Positions 53,088 to 61,514 of a stretch of 64,000 nt of DNA are shown here, in pieces (within the stretch, counting starts at the first letter, position 1; each line of letters begins with the position of its first letter). The notes beneath the pieces are model-generated. The model was not told where the DNA came from, searched no databases, and worked only from the letters and a program-made list of their open reading frames with translations. This DNA comes from Gemmatimonadota bacterium (lineage in GTDB: Bacteria; Gemmatimonadota; Gemmatimonadetes; Gemmatimonadales; Gemmatimonadaceae), in assembly GCA_040388625.1 (NCBI GenBank), contig JAZKBK010000001.1:372001-436000 (forward strand). The letters run 5' to 3'. The position numbers were made by a program, and so were the translations under genes.

Positions 53088-53936
53088 GTGGCTAGGCGTC
53101 GCACGGCTGGCGGGATGGCCGAGATGGCGTTCCTCGATCACCTCGAGGAGCTGCGCCAGCGACTGTTCAGGTGTGCTGCGGCGTTCGCGTTCGGCGCGAT
53201 CATCGCGTTCCTTCTGTTCACGCAGGTGCCGCACTTCGACGTGATCGAGTTCCTCTCACGACCGATCACACCCTACCTGCACGGCGCCAAGCTGATCTAC
53301 CTGCATCCCGGCGATGCGTTTCAGATCGTGCTCGACGCCGGCTTTGCGCTGGCATTCGTCATCGCGTCACCGGTCATTCTGTACCAGCTGTGGGGATTCG
53401 TCTCCCCCGCCATGTATTCGCACGAAAAGAAGCTCGTCCTCCCGGTACTCGGCGGCATAGTCGTGCTCTTCATCGCCGGTGTGGCGATGGCGTTCACGCT
53501 GATCCTGCCGATGACGATCAAGTTCCTAGTCGGCGTCGAGTCATCCGCACTTCAACCCATGATCGCGGCGTCGGAATATTTCGGCTTCGCGATTTACATG
53601 TGTCTCGCGTTCGGCGCGGCGTTCGAGCTTCCGATCGTGATAATGGGACTCACCGCACTCGGTCTGACCAACCCGAACTTCCTCGCCAAGTACCGACGAT
53701 ACGCGGCAGTCGGCGGGCTGATCGTCGGCTGCTTCATCACGCCGGACCCGACCGCGATGTTCGCCATCGCGATCCCGATGTATGGACTGTTCGAGCTCAG
53801 CATCGTACTGTCACGCATGGTTTACAAGTGGCGCCAGCGAAGTGAGACGGGGGACGATAGCGGATCCGCCGATGAGCCGCCGCCTCCGCCACCGCCGGTC
53901 CGGGATGCACCGCGCCGGCTGGGAGCGCCGGCGTGA
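53088..53936 (+). CDS. tatC: Twin-arginine translocase subunit TatC
   Basis: The 282-residue protein has the cytoplasmic motif MAFLDHLEELRQRLFR, then six membrane helices, among them AAFAFGAIIAFLLFTQV, GFALAFVIASPVILYQLWGF, and LVGCFITPDPTAMFAIAIPM. TatC binds twin-arginine signal peptides. A proline-rich tail (EPPPPPPPV) extends past the last helix. TatA is found 8 kb downstream. The stop overlaps the lptD GTG. Confidence 0.93.
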   Translation: MARRRTAGGMAEMAFLDHLEELRQRLFRCAAAFAFGAIIAFLLFTQVPHFDVIEFLSRPITPYLHGAKLIYLHPGDAFQIVLDAGFALAFVIASPVILYQLWGFVSPAMYSHEKKLVLPVLGGIVVLFIAGVAMAFTLILPMTIKFLVGVESSALQPMIAASEYFGFAIYMCLAFGAAFELPIVIMGLTALGLTNPNFLAKYRRYAAVGGLIVGCFITPDPTAMFAIAIPMYGLFELSIVLSRMVYKWRQRSETGDDSGSADEPPPPPPPVRDAPRRLGAPA

Positions 53937-56900
53937 TTCGGACATCGCTCTACGCGATCATTGTGGCCGCGCTCGGAATGAGCGCGGCTTCAGTCGTTGG
54001 CGCGCAGGGCGTCGATAACGCTGCACGAAAGCCGGTGCGCGATACTATCCCAAAAGCGGTTGCGCGCGATACGACGCCAAAGCGCGATACGACGCCAAGA
54101 CGCGACACGACCGCCAGGCGTGATACGACCGCCCGCGACAGCACGCGTCGCGACACTGTTCCGCAGGCAGCGCCACTCGTCACCTGGTCGTCGGATTCCG
54201 ACTCGGTTGCGACGGCACTCATGAAGAGACCCGGGTTCCGCGCCACACGCTATCAGGGTGATAACGTCGTGTTCGACGCGCAGGCCAAGGCGCTCAGGAT
54301 CCGCGGCAAGCCGGCAGCGGTCGGACGCGACCAGACGATCGTGATCGGTGACACGGTGCTCTACAATGATTCGACCAAGTTCGTCACGGCCATGGGCGAC
54401 ACGGTGATTCTGCACGATCCGTCGCAGCAGACCGCCGACGTGATCGCGAGGGGCAAGGTCACGTACAACACCGCGCAGGGCCGCGGCACCGCGACGAACA
54501 TCAGCACGTCTGTCGAGAGCGGCCAACGCTATTATCTGTCCGGCAAGGAGACAGCGTTCGTGCGCGATACCACACCCGCGAAGCGCAGTGCCTACTACGT
54601 ACGCAATGGTATCATCACGAGCTGTGACGACAGCGTTCCGGACTATTACTTCAAGTCCAGCGAGATCAAGTTCGTCTCGAAGAACCTGCTCGTTGCACGT
54701 CCCGCGACTCTGTATGTTGGCGGCGTCCCGGTCTTCTGGCTTCCGTTTCTTTTCCAGGACGTGCGAAACGGCCGGCGCAGCGGCATCCTCACGCCACGTT
54801 TCGGGCTCAGTGAATTCGTTCGCAACAGCTCCGCGTACCGGCGCCATGTCGAGAACATCGGCTACTACGCCAACCTCGGCGACTACATGGACGCCGAGGC
54901 GTGGTACGACTGGCGAAGCAGTGCTCGCGGAACGCTATCGGATCCGGGCTTCTCGCGCGTCAACGGCCAGTTCAGGTATCGCTGGCTGGACCGCTTCATC
55001 ACTGGCGGAATCGCAGCGAACCACCTTGCGCAGCCGGGCGGAGCCAGCAACACCGCGGTCACCTGGTATCACTCGCAGGAATTTTCGTCGACAAGCCGTT
55101 TCAGCGCGAACGTCAACTTCACCACCAACACCACGGTGCTGCAGCGAACGACGTTCAATCCGCAGCAGCAGCTCTCGGCGATCAGCTCCGACGTCCGCTA
55201 CAGCAAGAAGGTTGGGCCCTTCTCCATGGATCTGGGCGGACACCGCGATCAGTACTCCGGCCGCACCCAGATTCAGGAGAACTATCCAACGTTGAGTGTG
55301 ACCAGCCCGACGATCGCGCTCGCCAGCTGGCTGGACTGGACCCCAAGCCTGAGCTTCCAGCGTCAGGCCAAGGTGAACATGGACGAGTCGCAGGCGCTGT
55401 TCTATCACTATTTCACGAACGCTGCCGGAGTGTCGGACAGCTCGCGCGTCAAGGCTTCGGAGACCACTCAGTCGACGTCGTTCTCGACGCCGATAAGCAT
55501 CCACGGATTCCGGCTCGATCTCTCGGGGAATGTGCAGAGTCTCGATCTCAACCATCCTGTAACGCGCACATTCGTCAGTCAGACCGACACCAGCCAACGT
55601 TACAACCGGACGTTCGCGCGATCCGCGACGAACCAGGCCGACTTCAATTTTGCATTCAGTCTGCCGGGCTTTTTCCCCGGCACGCTCAATCTCAACCCGT
55701 CCGTTTCATTCCAGAACGTATACGGCGGATCGTATTGGGTTCAGTCCGAGTTTTCCAATGGCCAGTGGGTACATCAGAGCAAGCGCCCGACGTTCTCGCT
55801 CGGGATCTCTCCGACGTTGTTCGCGCTGTTCCCGGGTATTGGACCGATCACGCGCATCAGGCATTCCATCACGCCGCGTATCAGCTTTGGATACTCACCT
55901 GCGGGCGAAGTTCCCGCTGCTTACCTCGCCGCGATCAACCACTCCGCCAGCGGTTTCCTCGGGAGTATGCCGCAGGAGCAGATCACGTTCGGCCTGACGC
56001 AGGTGTTCGAGGCGAAGATGCGCTCCGACACCGGATCGTCGGACGAAGGGCGCAAGATAAAGCTGCTGGGATTGGACTTCTCCGCAGCGACGTGGGATTT
56101 CGAGCGCGCCCGGGAAACGCATCGTACCGGGCTCACGACGAACTCCTTCACGTACAGCGCAACGTCGGATCTGCTCCCCGGATTCAGCTTCAACAGTACC
56201 TATTCGCTCTTCCAGGGCGACACTCAGAGCGATACGGCACGGTTCAAGCCTTTCCGCGAGGGAATCAACGCGTCGTTTACGCTCAACGGACAGACGGGGA
56301 TCGTCGCTGCCATCAGCAGACTGTTCGGCCACGGGCCGGCGGCGGCGACGCCCACGCCGACTGTGGAGCAGAGCGAACAGGACCAGCTCGCGGCGCGACT
56401 CTCGTCTATGCCAGTGGCGGGCAGCTACCGGCGCGACATGCAGTATGCGATCGACGATACACAGGGATGGTCGAGCCAGATCACATTCGCTTCGACCCGC
56501 CAGCGCCCACCCGTCGGCGGCCACGTCATCAACTTCGATCCGACGCTGGTTTGCGCGCCGTACTCGTCCAATCCGATCCTGTTCGAGCAGTGCCGGCAGA
56601 CGACACTCCTCAATCCGCAGACGACGGTCAACAACACCAACGACCCGATCGGCGGCGGCGTCTTTGTCCGGGTTCCGCCACGCGAAACGTTGAACGCGAA
56701 CACTACCTTCCACATCACGCAGAAGTGGTCTGCAAGCTGGGGGACGCTGTATGACGTTGTAAATCACGCATTCGCGAGCAATCAGGTGACACTGCAACGC
56801 GATCTGCACGACTGGCGTGCGATATTCTCGTTCAGCCAGAGTCCCAATGGCAACTCATACTTCAGCTTCATGATTGGCAACAAGGCCCAGCCGGACCTCA

Positions 56901-56947
56901 AGTTCAACTACGACAAGCCCACCTACCGGCAGCAGGACATTCGCTAA
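53933..56947 (+). CDS. lptD: LPS-assembly protein LptD with an Arg-Asp-Thr repeat
   Basis: The 1004-residue protein has a signal peptide, then a tandem RDTTPKRDTTPRRDTTARR run at residues 43-70, an OstA-type jellyroll (residues 100-260; GDNVVFDAQAKALRIRGK, YNTAQGRGTATNISTS, GIITSCDDSVPDYYFKSSEI), and a large beta-barrel region. LptD places lipopolysaccharide in the outer leaflet. Cysteines at TSCDDS and in the C-terminal CAPYSS...FEQCRQ could form disulfides. The usual partner lptE is not recognised. GTG start overlaps tatC. Confidence 0.87.
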   Translation: MIRTSLYAIIVAALGMSAASVVGAQGVDNAARKPVRDTIPKAVARDTTPKRDTTPRRDTTARRDTTARDSTRRDTVPQAAPLVTWSSDSDSVATALMKRPGFRATRYQGDNVVFDAQAKALRIRGKPAAVGRDQTIVIGDTVLYNDSTKFVTAMGDTVILHDPSQQTADVIARGKVTYNTAQGRGTATNISTSVESGQRYYLSGKETAFVRDTTPAKRSAYYVRNGIITSCDDSVPDYYFKSSEIKFVSKNLLVARPATLYVGGVPVFWLPFLFQDVRNGRRSGILTPRFGLSEFVRNSSAYRRHVENIGYYANLGDYMDAEAWYDWRSSARGTLSDPGFSRVNGQFRYRWLDRFITGGIAANHLAQPGGASNTAVTWYHSQEFSSTSRFSANVNFTTNTTVLQRTTFNPQQQLSAISSDVRYSKKVGPFSMDLGGHRDQYSGRTQIQENYPTLSVTSPTIALASWLDWTPSLSFQRQAKVNMDESQALFYHYFTNAAGVSDSSRVKASETTQSTSFSTPISIHGFRLDLSGNVQSLDLNHPVTRTFVSQTDTSQRYNRTFARSATNQADFNFAFSLPGFFPGTLNLNPSVSFQNVYGGSYWVQSEFSNGQWVHQSKRPTFSLGISPTLFALFPGIGPITRIRHSITPRISFGYSPAGEVPAAYLAAINHSASGFLGSMPQEQITFGLTQVFEAKMRSDTGSSDEGRKIKLLGLDFSAATWDFERARETHRTGLTTNSFTYSATSDLLPGFSFNSTYSLFQGDTQSDTARFKPFREGINASFTLNGQTGIVAAISRLFGHGPAAATPTPTVEQSEQDQLAARLSSMPVAGSYRRDMQYAIDDTQGWSSQITFASTRQRPPVGGHVINFDPTLVCAPYSSNPILFEQCRQTTLLNPQTTVNNTNDPIGGGVFVRVPPRETLNANTTFHITQKWSASWGTLYDVVNHAFASNQVTLQRDLHDWRAIFSFSQSPNGNSYFSFMIGNKAQPDLKFNYDKPTYRQQDIR

Positions 56948-56950
56948 CCG

Positions 56951-57946
56951 TTGTTATCAGCTCGCTTCGCGCCGTGGGACGTCCCGATTTTCCTGGCCAA
57001 ATACGCATACCTCACACTGGTCCGGAAACCGATCCTCGTCCACTTCGAGGTGACTCTTCGCTGCAACGCCCACTGCGGTTTCTGCGATTACTGGAAGACG
57101 GACTCATCCGAGCGCGACAACGAGCTCAAGAGCTTCGCCGACGCTGCACGGTTCTTCAATCCGATGATGATCACGTGGACGGGAGGCGAGCCGACGCTGC
57201 GACGCGATCTCGAAGATCTCGTATCGGCGGTGGACCGCGCGATTCGCGTGAAGTACATGACGCTCATCACTCATGGAGGGATGCTCACGCCCGAGCGCGC
57301 GCAATCCCTCTGGGACGCAGGAATAAATCAGTTCAACATCTCCCTCGATTTTTTGGATGAGCGGCACGACGATGCTCGTGGCATCCCGGGGCTCGTCGAG
57401 AGGATCATGCGCAACGTTCCCGCGATGCGCGAGCGTGGAATCGACGCGATCCGCTTCAACACCGTCATCAAGCGGTCCAACGTCGGTGAGCTCGTCTCGA
57501 TCGTGCACCGCGCAGCCGAACTCGGCGTGGGAGTCAACTTCAGCTGCTACACCGACAGCAAGAACGGCAACGCCGAGGGGCTGATTCCGGAATCAGAAGT
57601 CCGGCATCTCGAGGAGGTCATAGCGGAGCTCCTCGCGTTCAAGCGCGAGCGCCGCGGCATCATCACCAATTCGGATTACTACCTCGAGCAGATCCCCCGG
57701 TATGTCCGTGGGGAAACGTCCGAGCCATGCCGGTCTGGCATCCGAACCATCCATATCGACCCCGCCGGCTACGTGAAGCGCTGTCCGGACTTCCCGGTCG
57801 ACTTCCACTGGCGTGACTTCCGGAAGTATGAACCAGTCAACTGCAATGCATGCTACTACGCGTGCCGCGGCGAGGCTCAGGCGCCATTGCGCCTCTCCCG
57901 GATCCGCGATGTCATGGCATCTCCGCTCGATCATCAGGCCACTTAA
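56951..57946 (+). CDS. Radical SAM enzyme with a C-terminal cysteine cluster
   Basis: The 331-residue enzyme binds a [4Fe-4S] cluster through CNAHCGFC near residues 37-44; other radical SAM motifs are TWTGGEPTLRRDLEDL, MTLITHGGMLT and FNISLDFL. A later cysteine group (SEPCRSGI, KRCPDFPV, NCNACYYACRG) suggests a second cluster as in SPASM-type enzymes. The start is a TTG three bases after lptD. The substrate is not identifiable; similar enzymes modify peptides or lipids. The place just after lptD makes an envelope-linked role reasonable. Confidence 0.82.
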   Translation: MLSARFAPWDVPIFLAKYAYLTLVRKPILVHFEVTLRCNAHCGFCDYWKTDSSERDNELKSFADAARFFNPMMITWTGGEPTLRRDLEDLVSAVDRAIRVKYMTLITHGGMLTPERAQSLWDAGINQFNISLDFLDERHDDARGIPGLVERIMRNVPAMRERGIDAIRFNTVIKRSNVGELVSIVHRAAELGVGVNFSCYTDSKNGNAEGLIPESEVRHLEEVIAELLAFKRERRGIITNSDYYLEQIPRYVRGETSEPCRSGIRTIHIDPAGYVKRCPDFPVDFHWRDFRKYEPVNCNACYYACRGEAQAPLRLSRIRDVMASPLDHQAT

Positions 57947-57998
57947 GGGACCGGTCATTCTGGCCGACCTCACGCGTTCTCGTTAACTTCCCCTTGAA

Positions 57999-59774
57999 AT
58001 GTCCAAGTCCGCCCAGCTCAAGAGGAAAGCTGCCGAATTCGAGCAGAAACGACAGTACGATCGTGCCCTCACGTCATACGCGCAGGCCATAGAGGCTGCG
58101 GCCGGAATCCCCGACGAGCTCGATATTCCGCTCTACAACCGGGTCGGCGATCTCCACCTGCGCCTAGGCGAGCTGGACAAGGCCGTCGCCTACTACGAGA
58201 CAGCTGTGGACCTGTACTCCGAGGGTGGCTTCTTCAACAACGCCATCGCTCTCTGCAACAAGGTGCTCCGCCACGCGCCTGACAGGTCCGTCATCTACTA
58301 CAAGCTCGGAAAGATCAGCGCCAAGAAGGGCTTCAATTCCGACGCCAAGCAGAATTTTCTGGAATATGCCGCCAGGATGGAGAAGGCAGGCGACATAAGC
58401 GAGGCCTTCCGCGCCCTCAAGGAATTCGCCGATCTCTGCCCGGGGCAGGACGACGTCCGTCTGATGCTGGCGGAGCAGCTGGGACGCGCCGGTCGTACAC
58501 AGGAGGCGCTCGAGCAGCTCCAGATCGTCTACGAGGCGATGCTGTCGGAGGACCGCGGCGCTGAGGCTGCCGCAACTCTGGAACGTATTCGCACCCTCGA
58601 CCCCGACTTTGCGCCGCAGATCGGAATGTCGCGTCAGGAAGCCAAGCGGGAAGGGCTGGTCTTCATCGATGTCGACTACGGTAAACATGGCGCCAAGCCG
58701 TCCGGTCCGGCCGAGGAGACGGTGTCCCGTCCGCTCTCCGCCCAGGGCTTCGACGACGTCGAGCTTCCACCGTCGGCAGATGCGCGTTCGGAGCGAACTC
58801 TCGACGAGTCGCCGCTCGCCGGACTGACTCCTCTCGAAGACCCTCTGACGTCGATGATCTCGGAGCAGGCACGCGGCCCGGGGCCGACGATGGACGAGTT
58901 CGAGGCGACATCGTTCGCTACGAATGGGCCCGATCGCGAGATCGAACCGCTCGCGATCGAGCACACGTCATACGACACGCTCTCACCCCCGCCGGCTGCG
59001 GACGAGTCGGCACTGGGCGCTACGGCCGATCAGTCGGCCGCCGGCACCGAGGAGCCGCCGCAGGTCGCCGACCACACCGATCAATCCATGGCCGACGCGC
59101 TCACTGGATATGTCGCGGCGCTGTCGAGCGATGTCGGTGAGATGCAGGGCGGATTGCCCGATGATCTCGGCGTTCTACCCGTCGATGCAGTACGTGAGGA
59201 GCAGGCGGCGTCGCAGAAAGCCGCACGCACGGATGATGATTTTGTCGACCTCAACGAATGGCTTCTGGAGGGCGAGCCCCCCAAGAATCCGCGCATGACC
59301 GCGGAGGAAGAAGCGAAGACGCCGGGCGACGTACAGACGGATTTCTCGGAGATGCTCGAGACGTTCAAGGCCGGCGTCGCAGCCAATGTCGACGAGAGCG
59401 ATTCCGACAGCCATTACGATCTTGGCGTCGCGTACATGGAGATGGGATTGTTCGACGAAGCGATCGCGCAGTTCCAGAAAGCGATGCGCGGCGACGCGTC
59501 TCCCGAGCGACGCGTTCGCGCATATGAGTCGCTCGGGCAGAGCTTCATCGAGAAGAATGAGTACCAGGTCGCGATCAGCTCGCTCGGCGGTGCACTCAAG
59601 GAATCCGGACTGAATGACACCAAGCTTGTCGGCGTGCTGTACCTGCTCGGCTACGCAAGCGAGAAACTGGAACTGTGGCAGAACGCTGAAGGTTACTACC
59701 GCCGTGTTTTCGCGGTGGACATTCACTTCCGTGACATTGGTGAGCGATTGAAACGCGCCGAGCAGATGGCGTGA
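57999..59774 (+). CDS. Large TPR protein with an acidic middle region
   Basis: The 591-residue protein has no signal peptide. TPR units fill residues 1-200 (AAEFEQKRQYDRALTSYAQA, LGELDKAVAYYETAVDLYSE, AEQLGRAGRTQEALEQLQIV). Residues 215-440 are disordered, acidic and rich in Pro, Ala and Thr. TPR units return at residues 455-590 (DSHYDLGVAYMEMGLFDEAI, LELWQNAEGYYRRVFAVDIH). It looks like a cytoplasmic scaffold. The stop overlaps the prenyl synthase GTG. A second TPR gene at the window end has related composition. Confidence 0.8.
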   Translation: MSKSAQLKRKAAEFEQKRQYDRALTSYAQAIEAAAGIPDELDIPLYNRVGDLHLRLGELDKAVAYYETAVDLYSEGGFFNNAIALCNKVLRHAPDRSVIYYKLGKISAKKGFNSDAKQNFLEYAARMEKAGDISEAFRALKEFADLCPGQDDVRLMLAEQLGRAGRTQEALEQLQIVYEAMLSEDRGAEAAATLERIRTLDPDFAPQIGMSRQEAKREGLVFIDVDYGKHGAKPSGPAEETVSRPLSAQGFDDVELPPSADARSERTLDESPLAGLTPLEDPLTSMISEQARGPGPTMDEFEATSFATNGPDREIEPLAIEHTSYDTLSPPPAADESALGATADQSAAGTEEPPQVADHTDQSMADALTGYVAALSSDVGEMQGGLPDDLGVLPVDAVREEQAASQKAARTDDDFVDLNEWLLEGEPPKNPRMTAEEEAKTPGDVQTDFSEMLETFKAGVAANVDESDSDSHYDLGVAYMEMGLFDEAIAQFQKAMRGDASPERRVRAYESLGQSFIEKNEYQVAISSLGGALKESGLNDTKLVGVLYLLGYASEKLELWQNAEGYYRRVFAVDIHFRDIGERLKRAEQMA

Positions 59775-60790
59775 CGGCGTGGTCAGTCGACGCGCCGGAT
59801 GCGAGTGACGATCTGCACGTCGTGACGCTGGAAGAGGTGCAGGCGCCGGTGCGCGACGATCTGGAGCAGGTTCGCGAGGAGATGGAGCAGGCCATTACGC
59901 GCGACATACCCCTGCTCGCTATCGCCGCGCGACATCTCCTTGCAATGAAAGGGAAGATGTTTCGCCCGACGCTCGTGCTGCTCTCCAGTCACACTGCCGG
60001 CACGCCGACACGCGATGCAGTCGTCGTCGCATCGGTGGTCGAGATGGTGCATCTCGCCACCCTGGTGCACGACGACGCCGTCGATCATTCCATGCTGCGG
60101 CGCGGCATGCCGACGATCAACTCGTTGTTCAGCGACCAGATCTCGGTGATCATGGGCGACTTCCTGTACTCGACCGCGCTCACACAGCTCGTCGCGCTCG
60201 ATAACATGGCCGCGATACGCGCTCTCGTGGATGCATCGACGCAGATGTCGCTCGGCGAGCTGTCGCAGCTCTCGACGATCGAGCCACTCAGCTTTTCCGA
60301 ACAGGATTACGAATTTCTGATCCGCTCCAAGACGGCGTCGTTGATATCGGCGGCATGTCGCGTCGGCGCGATGTGCGGCGCTCCCGCCCACGTGGACGCA
60401 CTTGCCGAGTACGGCGATGCGCTCGGAATGGTCTTTCAGATCACCGACGATCTGATCGACTACACCGAAGCGTCCGAAACGACGGGCAAGCCCAGTGGAC
60501 TGGATCTGCGGGAGCACAAGGTCACGTTGCCGTTGATCGCCGCTCTTCGATCCATGTCGGCGACGGAGCGCAGTCGCATCAATGCGCTGTTCCAGGTAAC
60601 CGATCCTGCAGACGACGATGTCGCCGACGTGGCGCGCATCGTGGTGGAGCTGGGCGGGCTGGAGTACGCGCGCCAACGGGCCTCCGAGTATGCCGAAAAG
60701 GCGCGAACGGCGCTGCTTGGCCTTCCTGCAACTTCCGCCCGAGACGCCCTCGGCGCGGCCATCTTCTACGTAATGGAGCGACACGCCTGA
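59771..60790 (+). CDS. ispB: Polyprenyl diphosphate synthase (IspB type)
   Basis: The 339-residue protein has the first Asp-rich motif LVHDDAVDHSMLRRGMPTIN near residue 99, MGDFLYSTAL, GELSQLST, and the second motif FQITDDLIDYTEASETTGKP near residue 222. It condenses isopentenyl units to make long-chain prenyl diphosphate, for quinone side chains. Start is a GTG that overlaps the TPR gene; its stop overlaps the next ATG by one base. Confidence 0.9.
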   Translation: MTAWSVDAPDASDDLHVVTLEEVQAPVRDDLEQVREEMEQAITRDIPLLAIAARHLLAMKGKMFRPTLVLLSSHTAGTPTRDAVVVASVVEMVHLATLVHDDAVDHSMLRRGMPTINSLFSDQISVIMGDFLYSTALTQLVALDNMAAIRALVDASTQMSLGELSQLSTIEPLSFSEQDYEFLIRSKTASLISAACRVGAMCGAPAHVDALAEYGDALGMVFQITDDLIDYTEASETTGKPSGLDLREHKVTLPLIAALRSMSATERSRINALFQVTDPADDDVADVARIVVELGGLEYARQRASEYAEKARTALLGLPATSARDALGAAIFYVMERHA

Positions 60791-61071
60791 TGCCACCACG
60801 CGGAGCCGCCCGAAAGGGCGCATTCTTTTACGGGATGGTCCTGGCAACAGGATTCATCGCGGGTGGCCTGCTGACGCAGGTCTCCCGGCGCTTTCTCCCG
60901 CCCAGCGCGGTCAAGGAGTTCTTCACTACCGGAGTGACGCCTGCTTTCGGGCCGCTGACCGTGGATCTGGTGATCCTCAAGTTCGCCATCGGCCCGGTGG
61001 CGGTCGACGTGTCACTTTTGAGTCTCCTGGGGGTACTTCTGGCGTATCTGATTGCGCGTTCGTTATTTTAG
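60790..61071 (+). CDS. Small two-helix membrane protein (DUF4321 type)
   Basis: The ATG at 60790 gives 93 residues; a longer open frame lies inside the prenyl synthase gene and was rejected. Hydrophobic helices are at about residues 11-28 (FYGMVLATGFIAGGLLTQ) and 68-92 (VAVDVSLLSLLGVLLAYLIARS), joined by FLPPSAVKEFFTTGVTPAFG. This pattern fits the DUF4321 family; function unknown. It sits just before tatA. Confidence 0.75.
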   Translation: MPPRGAARKGAFFYGMVLATGFIAGGLLTQVSRRFLPPSAVKEFFTTGVTPAFGPLTVDLVILKFAIGPVAVDVSLLSLLGVLLAYLIARSLF

Positions 61072-61124
61072 AGCGGATATATTGCTGGACGTAGGCAGCG
61101 AACTTTTTTCCCCGTCAGGGAGTT

Positions 61125-61394
61125 ATGGAAATGCCGCATTTCAGTTTCATGGAACTGGTCATCATCATGGTGGTGATCCTGCTTCTATTCGGCGCCAAAC
61201 GCATCCCTGAGATTGCTGGCTCCGTAGGCAAGGGAATCAAGGAGTTCAAGAAGGAGATGAACGACATCGAGCGGAACGTGACGAACCGCGATGCCGGCCC
61301 TCCGCCGCGCCTTACCTCGGAAGATCTGCAGCGCCCATCGACATCTCAGACTACCGACGCTGAATCGACGCGCGAGCCGCGCAGATTGATCTAG
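61125..61394 (+). CDS. tatA: Twin-arginine translocase subunit TatA
   Basis: The 89-residue protein has one N-terminal membrane helix (ELVIIMVVILLLFGAKRIPE) followed by an amphipathic helix (IAGSVGKGIKEFKKEMNDIE) and a polar tail. TatA rings form the pore for folded proteins with TatC. An ATG at 61131 is an alternative start. GGGAG at 61115-61119 is a possible ribosome binding site. TatB is not seen; one TatA may do both jobs. Confidence 0.92.
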   Translation: MEMPHFSFMELVIIMVVILLLFGAKRIPEIAGSVGKGIKEFKKEMNDIERNVTNRDAGPPPRLTSEDLQRPSTSQTTDAESTREPRRLI

Positions 61395-61426
61395 CCCGCG
61401 TTAAGAAATCGGAAAGATTTTGAAAA

Positions 61427-61461
61427 GGGGGACGAGCGGCAATTCGCTCGTCCCCCTTTTT
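61427..61461 (+). terminator. Strong two-way terminator between tatA and ppiD
   Basis: GGGGGACGAGCG at 61427-61438 pairs perfectly with CGCTCGTCCCCC at 61445-61456 around GCAATT, and five T bases follow. AAAA just before the stem gives a T run in the other direction, so the same hairpin can end tatA and the opposing ppiD transcript. Confidence 0.92.
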
Positions 61462-61475
61462 CGTTCGCAGGACCG

Positions 61476-61502
61476 GTCATCCCCGCGGAAGGCGGGGATG
61501 AC
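61476..61502 (+). repeat. Palindromic repeat unit
   Basis: GTCATCCCCGC at 61476-61486 pairs with GCGGGGATGAC at 61492-61502 around GGAAG. This unit is like the widespread GTCATCCCCGC-type palindromic repeats seen in many bacterial genomes. It lies after the terminator and just beyond the stop of the opposing ppiD gene. Confidence 0.6.
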
Positions 61503-61514
61503 GACGGGGTCCAA

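Noticed and set aside
54901-56754. 617-residue + strand frame inside lptD
   Set aside because: It overlaps the LptD barrel in another frame, is Arg/Gln/Ser-rich and has no start context or motif.
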